From assembly GCF_001692325.1 (NCBI RefSeq), contig NZ_LXKN01000018.1:496001-560000 (forward strand): 64,000 nt of DNA, read 5' to 3'. The notes under the pieces were generated by a model, which had not been told where the DNA came from, did no database searches, and worked only from the letters and a program-made list of their open reading frames with translations. This DNA comes from Rhizobium sp. AC27/96 (GTDB lineage: Bacteria > Pseudomonadota > Alphaproteobacteria > Rhizobiales > Rhizobiaceae). Positions 25,377-34,027 of the stretch are shown here, piece after piece. A program made the position numbers and the translations under genes. Every line of letters begins with the position of its first letter. Within the stretch, counting starts at the first letter, position 1.

Positions 25377-26351
25377 ATGACGACGACAAACAACCTTCGA
25401 CTGAGGCGCGTTCTCCACCTTTCGCCGGTAATCCTGCTGGGGTTGCTGCTGTTGGTCTTCAGTGCCGCAGATCCGCGCGTGATTTCGGCGCAGAGCCTGA
25501 TCAATATCGTGTCGCAGGCGACCCCCATTGCGGTGCTCGCTATTGGAGCGCTGATCGTGCTCCTGACCGCCGGCATCGACCTCTCTGCCGGTATAGGCGT
25601 TGCCTTCTGCGCCGTGCTGATCGCGACCTTGATCGATGCAGGCCTCGGTCTGCCCGGTGCGCTCGCAATAGCACTCGTCACCATGCTCCTCGTCGGCCTT
25701 ATAAATGGCCTCGTCATTGCGCTGCTGAGAATCCCGCCTTTCGTCACGACGCTTGCAACCATGGTGGCACTACAGGGCGCAACGCTCGGCGTTGCCTCCA
25801 AGGGTGTGCTGGTGCTGCGCGAGCCCACCTTGAAGTTCATCGGCGTCGAGCGCAGCTTCGGCATACCCAACGTCATCTTCGCAACGCTCATCATCGTCCT
25901 GATCGCTGCCGTGTTGATGCGCCGCAGCGCATTCGGGCTCAGGACCTATGCCCTCGGCTCGGACGCGGCGGCAGCACAACTTGCCGGCATCCCGGTCACC
26001 AGGCACATCATCCTCGTCTATTGCGCATCCGGCCTTTTCGTCTTTCTGACCGCCTTCGTCATGATCAGCCGTGTTCCCATCGTCACGCCGAATATTGGCG
26101 GGACCTCGCTGCTGCTCGATGCGATCGCCGCTGCCGTTCTTGGTGGCACCAGCATCTTTGGCGGGCGCGGCACTGTCTGGGGCGCCGTCGTCGGCGCGCT
26201 GATCGTCAGCCTCTTGACTACGGCATTGCGCATCTTCGGCACGGACCCGTCGAGTCTGGAGCTCTACAAGGGCGCCATCATCATCGCAGCACTTCTTGTC
26301 GATGCCGGCATGACCTATGCGAAGGCTCGGCTCGTGGGGGCCGCGCGATGA
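25377..26351 (+). CDS. CUT2 ABC transporter permease (RbsC-like), unfused
   Basis: A 324-residue membrane protein with about 8-10 hydrophobic segments and the RbsC features ALIVLLTAGIDLSAGIGVAF and LGGTSIFGGRGTVWGAVVGALI. It would pair with the permease half of the fusion protein to form a heterodimeric channel, or serve as an alternative partner. The frame is open farther up, overlapping the dehydrogenase, but ATG 25377 starts the hydrophobic part directly. Its stop overlaps the next start (ATGA), a sign of coupled translation. Confidence 0.88.
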   Translation: MTTTNNLRLRRVLHLSPVILLGLLLLVFSAADPRVISAQSLINIVSQATPIAVLAIGALIVLLTAGIDLSAGIGVAFCAVLIATLIDAGLGLPGALAIALVTMLLVGLINGLVIALLRIPPFVTTLATMVALQGATLGVASKGVLVLREPTLKFIGVERSFGIPNVIFATLIIVLIAAVLMRRSAFGLRTYALGSDAAAAQLAGIPVTRHIILVYCASGLFVFLTAFVMISRVPIVTPNIGGTSLLLDAIAAAVLGGTSIFGGRGTVWGAVVGALIVSLLTTALRIFGTDPSSLELYKGAIIIAALLVDAGMTYAKARLVGAAR

Positions 26352-27157
26352 GTTCTTCCAACGACAAAACCAGCACCAAGGGCGCCACCGGTTTTGCCTT
26401 CATGACCTCGCCGGATGCAAAGATGCTCAGCGAAAGCGGGCCGAAGCGACCGGTCGCAATCCTGCCGGTCGGCGCAGTCGAACAGCATGGTCCGCATCTG
26501 CCTCTCGGCGTCGATATCTGGCTTGCCCATGCCGTGGCGCTCGCTGCGGCCGAAGGCGAAGAGACCATGCGCGTCTGCGAACCCCTGGCCTATGGCTCTT
26601 CGCATCATCACCGCGCCTTTGCGGGAACGATGAGCCTGAGCCCGGACACATTTATCGCTGTCCTGGTCGATCTCTGCACCTGCCTCTACGAGGACGGCTT
26701 TCTGCCTGTCATCCTCAACGGACACGGCGGCAACCGCGCCGCCATGCAGGTGGCGATAACCAAGCTTGGTCAACGCGGCATCACCTCCGCCGGCTTCAGC
26801 TATTTCGATCTGATTGCCGATGTGGCGGCCGAAGTCCTGCCCGACGCAGCCGGCGGCACGGGTCACGCCTGCGCGCTCGAAACATCCCTGATGATGCATG
26901 TCGTGCCGGCAAGCGTTCGCGAGTCTTTGATCCCGGAAGGCACGACTCCGCCCTCCTGGCCGGATCCGCATCTGTTCGCCGGCTCAGCCGTCACCGTCTG
27001 GCGGCCGTTCGAGACGATCCGCGACAATGGCGTCATCGGCACCCCTTCGCAGGCCTCGAGACAAGCCGGCGAAACCCTGTTTGTCGCCGCCGTCGCGCGC
27101 AGCCGCGCCACAATCCTCAAGATCCAGTCGGACTACGGTCAAAGGAGCTCACCATGA
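26348..27157 (+). CDS. Creatininase-family amidohydrolase
   Basis: A 269-residue protein of the creatinine amidohydrolase family (MftE, ArfB and related). Candidate metal ligands line up with the family: Glu45 and His47 in VGAVEQHGPHLPLGVD, Asp56, His126 in NGHGGN, and Glu178 in ALETS. Members open cyclic amides or hydrolyse N-formyl and similar amide bonds with zinc or manganese. It overlaps its neighbours by 4 bases on both sides (ATGA junctions), so it is firmly part of this operon. The chemistry fits a pathway that also contains a deacylase, but the substrate is unknown. Confidence 0.85.
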   Translation: MSSSNDKTSTKGATGFAFMTSPDAKMLSESGPKRPVAILPVGAVEQHGPHLPLGVDIWLAHAVALAAAEGEETMRVCEPLAYGSSHHHRAFAGTMSLSPDTFIAVLVDLCTCLYEDGFLPVILNGHGGNRAAMQVAITKLGQRGITSAGFSYFDLIADVAAEVLPDAAGGTGHACALETSLMMHVVPASVRESLIPEGTTPPSWPDPHLFAGSAVTVWRPFETIRDNGVIGTPSQASRQAGETLFVAAVARSRATILKIQSDYGQRSSP

Positions 27158-28680
27158 CATTCCATTTCAAATCCTCGATCGACGGCCCCAACCTGCGCGG
27201 CATACCCGTTGTCAAGGAAACGGAAGCCGGCGCACGCATCGGTCTCAACCGCATCGGCTCGCAATGGGTCGCGGGCAGTGCCGGCACATTCCTTGCGGTC
27301 GATAGTCCGGCAACGGGCGAGAGGCTGGGATATCTGGCGCTATCGACCCGCGCCGATGTCGGGCGTGCGGTGGCTGCCGCGGAAGCCGCGCGCGAAACCA
27401 TGCGCAGGATGGGCGTCTTTGCGCGCGCAGGCCTGTGCATGAAAATCGCCGACGAAATCGATCACCGCGCCGAGGAGCTTGCGCGGCTCCTGTGCCTGGA
27501 GCAGGGCAAGCCCTTTCATGCCGAGGCCAAGGGGGAAGTTGCGGCGGCGGCACTCGGCTTCCGCAACGCTGCCGAACAGATCAAATGGCTGGAGACGGCA
27601 GCCTTCCCCGTAGCCGATGCCAACAAGCGCGCCTTCAGCTTCTTGCAGCCGAAGGGCGTCTTCGCCATCATCACGCCGTGGAATTTCCCGGCGGCCCTTC
27701 CCTGCCTTTATTATCTCGGCCCCGCAGTCGCGACCGGCAATACCGTCGTCTGGGTGCCCGCACCGACAACATCGCTTATCGCAGTGGCGCTGATGGAATG
27801 CATGATCGAAGCCGGTCTGCCGGATGGAGTCATCAACCTCGTTCTCGGCGACGGCGCGGAAGTGGGCGACGAAGCGGTTATCCATCCGGGCACGCATGCG
27901 ATCGGCTTTACCGGCAGTTCTGCAACGGGCGCGACGATCGCCCGTCGCGGTGCCGGCAAGCCGTTGTTGCTCGAAATGGGCGGAAATGGCCCGACCATCG
28001 TGCTCGCCGATGCCGATATCGACATGGCGGCCGCCGAGATCGGCGCCGGCTGCTTTGCCAATGCCGGACAGATCTGCACCTCAACCGAGCGGGTTCTCGT
28101 GCATCGATCCGTGCATGATCGCTTCGTGGACGGACTGATCAAGGCTGCCGGCAAGGTTCGCATGGGCGATCCCTTCGATCCATCGACGACGATGGGGCCG
28201 CTCAACAACGCCGCCTCGCTTGACAAGATGGTTAGCCACATGGCCGATGCCCATGCCCGCCAGGCCCGCGTCGTGACAGGAGGCAATATCGCTTCCGGGT
28301 TGCCCACCAATCTTTATTTCGAGCCGACCGTCGTGACCGGCCTGACGCCCGAAAGTCTCCTCAACGTCGAGGAATCCTTCGGCCCGGTCGCCCCGGTGCT
28401 AACATTCGACACGGATGAAGAAGCATTGGAGCTTGCGGCGTCCAGCCCTTACGGCCTGTCGGCCGCAGTCTTCACCAACACGATCAAGAGAGCCTTCTTC
28501 TTCACCGAAAGCCTCCGTGTTGGCATCGTAAACGTCAATGAGAAGAGCTGCTATTGGGAGCCGCATATTCCGGCAGGTGGTGCAGCGGGAACCCAGAGCG
28601 GCCTCGGCCGAACGGGTGGCCGTCACACGTTGATGGATATGTGCGATCTCAAGACGATGACGATCGATATCTCACGGTAA
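27154..28680 (+). CDS. Aldehyde dehydrogenase family protein
   Basis: A 508-residue ALDH. Catalytic Cys308 in NAGQICTSTER, general base Glu274 in LLEMGGNGP and Asn177 in PWNFP are all present. Odd: the cofactor-binding lysine that usually follows NTVV (as in KPS/KPA) is a valine here (NTVVWVPAPTT, Val201), so cofactor use may differ. It oxidises an aldehyde to an acid, probably NAD(P)+-linked, as a last step of the pathway. It begins within the stop of the creatininase gene after AAAGGAG, and a strong terminator follows 40 bases after its stop. Confidence 0.9.
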   Translation: MTFHFKSSIDGPNLRGIPVVKETEAGARIGLNRIGSQWVAGSAGTFLAVDSPATGERLGYLALSTRADVGRAVAAAEAARETMRRMGVFARAGLCMKIADEIDHRAEELARLLCLEQGKPFHAEAKGEVAAAALGFRNAAEQIKWLETAAFPVADANKRAFSFLQPKGVFAIITPWNFPAALPCLYYLGPAVATGNTVVWVPAPTTSLIAVALMECMIEAGLPDGVINLVLGDGAEVGDEAVIHPGTHAIGFTGSSATGATIARRGAGKPLLLEMGGNGPTIVLADADIDMAAAEIGAGCFANAGQICTSTERVLVHRSVHDRFVDGLIKAAGKVRMGDPFDPSTTMGPLNNAASLDKMVSHMADAHARQARVVTGGNIASGLPTNLYFEPTVVTGLTPESLLNVEESFGPVAPVLTFDTDEEALELAASSPYGLSAAVFTNTIKRAFFFTESLRVGIVNVNEKSCYWEPHIPAGGAAGTQSGLGRTGGRHTLMDMCDLKTMTIDISR

Positions 28681-28720
28681 ATCAGATGCGACCGGCCCAT
28701 ACCGGAACGAGATAAAAGAC

Positions 28721-28748
28721 GGCCTTCGCTCATAAAGAAGCGAAGGCC
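28721..28748. terminator. Strong bidirectional terminator
   Basis: GGCCTTCGCT (28721-28730) pairs perfectly with AGCGAAGGCC (28739-28748). Read leftwards it is followed by GTCTTTTATC, so it ends the GMC oxidoreductase transcript well; the aldehyde dehydrogenase operon runs into it from the other side. Confidence 0.8.
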
Positions 28749-28811
28749 AGGTGGGGAAAGCAGTCATAATCTGTCGTAGGGCATGCTTCGTTACGTCGCC
28801 TCCCTCCACAT

Positions 28812-30377
28812 TCAGCGGGAGGCCCGACGCAGCCTGTCGGCCATTTTCTCGCCGATCATAATGGTTGTCAGATTCGTGTTGGCTTGACAGTCGAGCGGCA
28901 TGATCGAGGCGTCGATGACGCGCAGACCTTCGAAACCATTGACGCGGCATTCCGGATCGACGACGCCGGCTCCTGCGCGCCCCATGCTGCAGCCGCCGAT
29001 ACCGTGCTGCGCATCGGAGGATTGCGTCAACAGGAAATCCTCGACCGCCACATCGCTGGCCGTATCGAGCCAGGAGAGAGGCTGATCGGAATCACCGAGC
29101 AATATGCTTTCGGTGACAGCCTGGATCGATGCCTGCGCCGCCATCTTGCCGAGATGGCGGTAGCCATCACGCATACGCGCCAGATCAAGTGGATGGGACA
29201 GCATGTTCTCGTCGACGACAGGCTGATCGAATGGATTGGCAGACCGCAGGCAGACAGAACCCCGGCTCTTGGCCTCCATGAGGATCAGATTGATCATCGC
29301 CTCGCCGAACTGCGCGCTATCCGACTCGACGCCGATACCGCCATGGTTCATCGACACGAAGAGAATATCGTCGCGTTCGGCTCCTGGCAGGCCCGAACTC
29401 ATGCGAACGCAGCAGTTGGTATGCCGCGCATCGACGTCGGTCGCCTTGAATTCGCTCTTCAGCTTGAGCTCGATGCGGCAGTAAGGGTGATCGAAAAAAT
29501 TCTCCCCAACCGGCAGGTCGGCGATAACCTCCACACCGCGCTTCCTCAACAAGGAGGCCGGACCGATACCGGAGCGCTGCAGGATGACCGGCGAGTGAAT
29601 GGAGCCAGCCGAAAGAATGACGAGCGGCGCAAGAAATGTCTTCGCCTGACCATTGGTGATGGCACTTACACCGGTCGCCCTGCGGCCATCGAAAATCACC
29701 TTGTCCACCGTCGCCGATCCGACGATCGTCAGATTGGTACGGCCACGCGCCGGCTCCAGATAGGCATCATTGACCGAAACGCGCTTGCCGCCACGGCTAT
29801 TGATGGGGTAGCAGCACACGCCTTCGGCTTCGGGATCGTTCAGATCGTCGTTCCAGACATGGCCAAGGGCCAGCGCACTCTCGCGCATCGCTTTGTCGAC
29901 ATTGCCCCATGTCTCGACCGGAGCGCGATAAATCGGAGTAGGCCCGTTGCGACCGTGATAATCCGCGACGATCGGATCGTCTTCGAGCCGGTTGAAGAAG
30001 GGAAGCACATCGCTACCGGACCATCCGCTGCAACCGATATCGGCCCAGCGATCGAAGGCATGAAGCATGCCGCGAATGGCGATCTGACCGTTGACCGCGG
30101 TCGAGCCGCCCATGCCCTTGCCGCGCCAATAGACACGGTACGGCTGCCTGCTCGTTCGCCGCGCCATCAGATCCGGATACATGTAAGCGTCCTGAAAGCG
30201 GCGCGGCAAAAGCAGATTGAACGGGTTCGGACTTTGCATTTCTGCGGGTTGCTCGCTGCTGCGATAATCCGGGCCGGCCTCCAGCAACAGCACCTTCTTG
30301 TTCGGATCTTCCGTCAATCGGGCGGCAAGCACTGCGCCTGCGGCTCCGGCACCAACAACGATGACGTCATAAGGCAT
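28812..30377 (-). CDS. GMC-family FAD oxidoreductase (choline dehydrogenase-like)
   Basis: A 521-residue flavoenzyme. The FAD-binding turn is near the start (VIVVGAGAAGAVLAARL), with YRVYWRGKGMGGSTAVNG near residues 80-97, the FAD-proximal GMC signature. The C-terminal catalytic pair is present: His in DAQHGIGGCSMG and Asn in ANTNLTTIMIGEKMAD, with VIDASIMP between. It oxidises an alcohol to an aldehyde, which the aldehyde dehydrogenase ending at 28680 could then take further. It is convergent with that operon and may belong to the same regulon, since its upstream region shares ATATGAAAC with the IclR control region. Confidence 0.9.
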   Translation of the reverse strand: MPYDVIVVGAGAAGAVLAARLTEDPNKKVLLLEAGPDYRSSEQPAEMQSPNPFNLLLPRRFQDAYMYPDLMARRTSRQPYRVYWRGKGMGGSTAVNGQIAIRGMLHAFDRWADIGCSGWSGSDVLPFFNRLEDDPIVADYHGRNGPTPIYRAPVETWGNVDKAMRESALALGHVWNDDLNDPEAEGVCCYPINSRGGKRVSVNDAYLEPARGRTNLTIVGSATVDKVIFDGRRATGVSAITNGQAKTFLAPLVILSAGSIHSPVILQRSGIGPASLLRKRGVEVIADLPVGENFFDHPYCRIELKLKSEFKATDVDARHTNCCVRMSSGLPGAERDDILFVSMNHGGIGVESDSAQFGEAMINLILMEAKSRGSVCLRSANPFDQPVVDENMLSHPLDLARMRDGYRHLGKMAAQASIQAVTESILLGDSDQPLSWLDTASDVAVEDFLLTQSSDAQHGIGGCSMGRAGAGVVDPECRVNGFEGLRVIDASIMPLDCQANTNLTTIMIGEKMADRLRRASR

Positions 30378-30500
30378 GCGGTCATTCCCCGTTCTGTTCG
30401 TTGGATAATGGCTACGCGACGCTCTCCCTACAATCGATCACAGGAAGACCGACGAGATCAAGATGAACATATATCGGTTTATATGTAAATGTAATTTTGT

Positions 30501-30509
30501 ATATGAAAC
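30501..30509. promoter_or_regulatory. ATATGAAAC, shared with the IclR control region
   Basis: This 9-mer is the exact reverse complement of 18396-18404. It lies about 125 bases upstream of the GMC gene start, inside an AT-rich patch (30465-30515). No gene was found in the 30378-30662 gap. Confidence 0.3.
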
Positions 30510-30609
30510 TATATTGCCCAATGTTGCTCCATGTCAAAGCCGCGTCGCTATGGCAGAGACATCAAAGTTGGCTTGGAGATTGTCGATGGTTTGCAGTCAC
30601 AGTTGGGAC

Positions 30610-30658
30610 TTGCCGATGAACGGTTGATGCTATCGATCATCGGCAAACCTCTGTTTTT
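30610..30658. terminator. Hairpin with T-run on the + strand
   Basis: TTGCCGATGA (30610-30619) pairs perfectly with TCATCGGCAA (30637-30646) around a 17-base loop. Five T's follow on the + strand at 30654-30658, although no + strand gene lies upstream. Read leftwards it follows the stop of the kinase gene, where it could act as its terminator. Confidence 0.4.
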
Positions 30659-30662
30659 ATGC

Positions 30663-31178
30663 CTACGATAGAATGACTTTGAACCCTTCCGGTTCCGAGG
30701 GTGCGACGAAATAGCGGGAGATCAGTTCGAATTCTGCATCGGAGGCGGCGAAGTCATGCGTGCCGGCCGCATTGCGTGCGCGAAGGCGGGCCTTGCAGAT
30801 CTCGTCGGGCACGTCGAGGAAGTGGAGGCAATGATCAGCTCCCGCCGCTTCGAAAAGTGTTCTCATCCATGAACGCATGGCGGGCGTGTTTGCCGGAAAA
30901 TCGAGCACGACCGACAGTCCCAAACGGAGCAGGTTCTGAACATGAGGCCCGATGGCATCGCGCAACCGGCGCGAGCAGCGGATATAGTCGCCAACATCCT
31001 TCATCTCTGGGCCAAACAGGCGACTGAGCCAGAAATCCTCGCTGATGACCACGGTGGATGGCATACGGCCCAACTCAGCCGTCAGGGTGGATTTTCCAGC
31101 CGCGATCTTTCCGCACAGCATATGCAGTGTCGCTCGGTGGGTGGCCTGGGGGACGTCGTTGAATTCTTGGTCTGACAT
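30663..31178 (-). CDS. P-loop ATP-binding protein, kinase-like (AAA_33 / zeta-toxin-like fold)
   Basis: A 171-residue protein with a Walker A motif at residues about 20-30 (MLCGKIAAGKST) and a DEFWLSR-like segment (ISEDFWLSRLFG) in which the aspartate after the second strand would bind magnesium. A lid arginine pair, CKARLRARNAAGTH, follows near residue 130. This is the layout of small-molecule or peptide kinases such as chloramphenicol phosphotransferase and gluconokinase-like P-loop enzymes. Substrate unknown. No antitoxin partner lies next to it, so a zeta toxin is unlikely. Start ATG 31178 follows CGGAG. Confidence 0.65.
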   Translation of the reverse strand: MSDQEFNDVPQATHRATLHMLCGKIAAGKSTLTAELGRMPSTVVISEDFWLSRLFGPEMKDVGDYIRCSRRLRDAIGPHVQNLLRLGLSVVLDFPANTPAMRSWMRTLFEAAGADHCLHFLDVPDEICKARLRARNAAGTHDFAASDAEFELISRYFVAPSEPEGFKVILS

Positions 31179-31214
31179 TTCCGACTCCGGTAAAGCCCGC
31201 AAGACGGAAATGGA

Positions 31215-31237
31215 AAACCCGCCTCGAGGGCGGGTTT
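31215..31237. terminator. Terminator between the liv operon and the kinase gene
   Basis: AAACCCGCC (31215-31223) pairs with GGCGGGTTT (31229-31237). Read leftwards, the direction of the liv genes, the stem is followed by TTCCATTTCC. It separates the livM end from the kinase gene. Confidence 0.7.
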
Positions 31238-31392
31238 AATCACTGGACAAACTATCCGACCCACCATTCAGTGAATGGCGAGAATAATCTGCATGGCTGT
31301 GCTGCGAACCTTGTCCATTTCTCTCAGTATCATGGGTTCTCGCGTCGTCAAACCTCAAACCGACATCACCTGCATCAACCCCGCCAACTCCG

Positions 31393-32376
31393 TCAGGAGG
31401 CACCCCTCTCGCCTGTTTTCGGCAATTGCTCCTGCGCATCCGGGCGGCGGCGGCGCGGCATATCCCCGAAAAGACCGCCGGGACGCACCAACAGGATGAT
31501 ACAGAGCATGACGCCGATCGCCACGATCTGCAGGGATGCGGCCCGCGCCTGCTGTTCCGGCGAGACGAGCGCGCTCGTCAATGCGCCAGAGCCTGCCCAT
31601 ATCGCCCAGACCACGACGCTGCCGATAACCGCGCCCTTGTTGCTGCCCGAGCCGCCAACGATCAGCATGACCCAGACCTGGAAGGTCAGGATCGGAACGT
31701 AATTATCCGGCGCGATAAAGCCGATGAAATGGGCCTGCAGGGCGCCGGCAAGCCCCATGATGGCGCCGCCGACGGCGAAGGCCTGGACGCGATAGAAGCG
31801 GGCGCTCTTGCCGAGCGAAACGGCCGCCCGCTCATCCTCGCGCAGCGCCTTCAGCACGCGCCCCCAAGGGCTGCGCGACAGATGCTCAAGCGCCAGATAG
31901 ACGATCAACAAGACCACGACCACGACGCCAAGATTGGCGAAGTTGAAAAGCAATGGCGTTTCAGCAAGGCTGGCGAAAGGACGCGGAATGAAGCCGATGC
32001 CGAAGGGGCCTCCAGTCAGGCCCTGCGCATTCAACGCCACGAGCTGGACGACAACCGCCACGCCGAAAGTGGTGATGGCGAGATAGTCCGATTTCAGCCG
32101 CAACGTCGCAATCCCGATGATGGCGGCTGCAAGACCGGCGACGATCATCGCACCGAGCCAGCCGACAGCAATCGGCAGATCGAACCCGCCGAAGCGGCCC
32201 GCGGTCTCCGGCGTCGTCAGAAGCGCCGACGTGTAGGCACCGATGGCGACGAAGCCGGCAAGGCCGACGTTGAAGAGACCAGTCAGACCCCACTGCAAAT
32301 TCAGCCCGAGGGTGATGAAGGAAAAGATCAGCGCCGTCGTCAGGAAGAATGCGCCATAGCCGAGAATATCCATCAT
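31393..32376 (-). CDS. Branched-chain amino-acid-type ABC permease (LivM-like)
   Basis: A 327-residue membrane protein of the LivM family: LGLNLQWGLTGLFNVGLAGFVAIGAYTSALL near residues 22-52, TLRLKSDYLAITTFGVAVVVQL, and the ATPase-facing loop GRVLKALREDERAAVSLGKSARFYRVQAF near 190-215. Last gene of a livG-F-H-M set transcribed leftwards, with 4-base overlaps between all four. A long open frame continues upstream through the livH gene in another phase; the LivM homology starts only at 32376. The substrate is likely an amino acid or similar acid and not necessarily a branched-chain one. Confidence 0.92.
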   Translation of the reverse strand: MMDILGYGAFFLTTALIFSFITLGLNLQWGLTGLFNVGLAGFVAIGAYTSALLTTPETAGRFGGFDLPIAVGWLGAMIVAGLAAAIIGIATLRLKSDYLAITTFGVAVVVQLVALNAQGLTGGPFGIGFIPRPFASLAETPLLFNFANLGVVVVVLLIVYLALEHLSRSPWGRVLKALREDERAAVSLGKSARFYRVQAFAVGGAIMGLAGALQAHFIGFIAPDNYVPILTFQVWVMLIVGGSGSNKGAVIGSVVVWAIWAGSGALTSALVSPEQQARAASLQIVAIGVMLCIILLVRPGGLFGDMPRRRRPDAQEQLPKTGERGAS

Positions 32377-33281
32377 CGTTCCCTCACTCCGAAAAGGCCG
32401 ATGGGCCGGATGAACAGCACCGCCATCAGGATGATGAAGGAGACGGCGGCGCGCCATTCGGCCCCGATGAGCTGAACTGCGCCAGCCTCGGCAAGACCGA
32501 TGATCAGGCCTCCAAGAACAGCGCCCGGCACGCTTCCTATGCCGCCGAGGATGGTGGCTGCGAACATTGGCAGCAACATGTCGAAGCCCATCAGCGGGCG
32601 GATCTGCACGAGAATGCCGATCATGACGCCGGCAACGCAGGCCAAGCCCCCGCCGATCAGCCAGGTAACGCGAACCACCTTGGCGACATCGATGCCGACG
32701 ACACGCGCAAGTGCCGGGTTCTGGCTGAGTGCCTGCATCGAGCGGCCAGTTTGGGTTTTTGTGATCAGCATATGCACGCCGAGAACGAGCAATGACGTGA
32801 CGATCAGAAGCACGATCTGGTCGGGCGTGATGCGAATGCCGAAGCCGACGGGCATGGCGATCTGGATGGCGCGGCTGAAATAGGTCGGCCGCGAGGTGAA
32901 GAGGAATTCGAGCAGGCTGCGCAGGGCCATGGAAGCGCCGAAGCTCGCCATGACCACGATGATCGACTGCCCCTTGGAGCGAAGCCTGGAAAACAGGATC
33001 TTGTCCAGCGACAGGGCGAGCAGGCCGGTGAAACCCATGGCGACGATGACCGCCACGATTAACGGCCAACCGAAAGACAACGGCCCGATCGGCGCGACCT
33101 TGCCGAAGATGGCTCCGATGGCACTGACGACAGCCAGCGTCGCATAGGTGCCCCAGGCCATGAAATCGCCATGGGCGAAATTCGAGAAGCGCAGGATCGA
33201 ATAGGTCAGCGTCACGCCGATGGCACCAAGGCCGATCATCGAGCCCGTTAGCAAGCCGTCGACGATGAATTGCAGGTTCAT
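32373..33281 (-). CDS. Branched-chain amino-acid-type ABC permease (LivH-like)
   Basis: A 302-residue membrane protein with the LivH hallmarks: GLLTGSMIGLGAIGVTLTYSILRFSNFAHGDFMAWG at the start and, near residues 185-215, MQALSQNPALARVVGIDVAKV, the ATPase-contact loop, followed by LGGIGSVPGAVLGGLIIGL. Partner of LivM in the channel. It overlaps livF and livM genes by 4 bases each, so all are co-translated. Confidence 0.92.
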   Translation of the reverse strand: MNLQFIVDGLLTGSMIGLGAIGVTLTYSILRFSNFAHGDFMAWGTYATLAVVSAIGAIFGKVAPIGPLSFGWPLIVAVIVAMGFTGLLALSLDKILFSRLRSKGQSIIVVMASFGASMALRSLLEFLFTSRPTYFSRAIQIAMPVGFGIRITPDQIVLLIVTSLLVLGVHMLITKTQTGRSMQALSQNPALARVVGIDVAKVVRVTWLIGGGLACVAGVMIGILVQIRPLMGFDMLLPMFAATILGGIGSVPGAVLGGLIIGLAEAGAVQLIGAEWRAAVSFIILMAVLFIRPIGLFGVRER

Positions 33282-34027
33282 GCCGCACCTCCTGCTCTAG
33301 AGACGGTTGGGCGTTGGCCGAGATAGAGTTCGGCGACAACAGGGTCGTTCCACAATTCCGATGCGACCCCCTCATGCCTGTCCTTGCCCTCGACAAGGAC
33401 ATAGGCTCGGTCGCCGATCGAAAGGGCAGCTTTGGCATTCTGCTCGACCAGAAGAATGGTGACGCCCGACCTCCGGATGTCAGTCAGCATCTCGAAGACC
33501 ATCGAGACGAATTTTGGCGAAAGACCAGCGGAGGGCTCATCCAGCACGAGAAGCTTCGGATGCACGATGAGCGCGCGCGCGACGGCCAGCATCTGCCGCT
33601 GCCCGCCCGAGAGATTTCCGGCTGCAATGCGGCGATGACGAGCCAGATCTGGAAAGGTCGCGTACATTTCCTCGATACGAGCGGGCACTTCCTTCGCCTT
33701 GAGGATGCCGCCGGCAACCTTCAGATTGTCATCCACCGACATAAGCGGGAAGACGTTTTCTGTTTGCGGCACGAAGGCCAGACCGAGCCGCACCATGGTG
33801 TGAGCAGGCGCACCCGTGATATCCTTGCCGGCTAGCTCCACCTTGCCGCTTTCGATCGGAACCAGGCCCGCAATTGCCTTGATAAAGCTCGACTTTCCGG
33901 CGCCGTTGGGGCCGAGGACGACGACAATCTCCTTTTCGGCGACCTTGATCGAGGCGCCGCGCACGATCGGCACGCCGGGCTCGTAACCGGCGACGAGATC
34001 GCGAACGATGAGGACGGTCTCGCTCAT
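33278..34027 (-). CDS. Branched-chain amino-acid-type ABC ATPase (LivF-like)
   Basis: A 249-residue ATPase: Walker A GPNGAGKS (39-46), signature NLSGGQRQMLAVARAL near 135-150, Walker B LLVLDEPSAGL, and the closing AYVLVEGKD. Its length and the LVPIESGKVELAGKDITG wording are typical of LivF, which pairs with LivG. It overlaps both neighbours by 4 bases. Confidence 0.93.
   Translation of the reverse strand: MSETVLIVRDLVAGYEPGVPIVRGASIKVAEKEIVVVLGPNGAGKSSFIKAIAGLVPIESGKVELAGKDITGAPAHTMVRLGLAFVPQTENVFPLMSVDDNLKVAGGILKAKEVPARIEEMYATFPDLARHRRIAAGNLSGGQRQMLAVARALIVHPKLLVLDEPSAGLSPKFVSMVFEMLTDIRRSGVTILLVEQNAKAALSIGDRAYVLVEGKDRHEGVASELWNDPVVAELYLGQRPTVSRAGGAA

Noticed and set aside
26317..28680. A 787-codon frame suggesting a much larger aldehyde dehydrogenase
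   Set aside because: The first 279 codons lie across the creatininase gene in another phase; the true start is ATG 27154 with AAAGGAG.
28884..30488. A long open frame (534 codons) on the + strand across the GMC oxidoreductase gene
   Set aside because: It is antisense to a gene with all family motifs, and its translation is rich in Arg, His and Asp with no domain; such shadows are common in GC-rich DNA.
30663..31178. The P-loop protein as a zeta toxin of a toxin-antitoxin pair
   Set aside because: No small partner gene precedes it within the usual spacing, and a general small-molecule kinase fits as well.
31393..33438. One 681-codon leftward frame covering LivM and an upstream stretch
   Set aside because: The upstream part lies across the real livH gene in another phase and has no homology; LivM starts at 32376 after a ribosome site.
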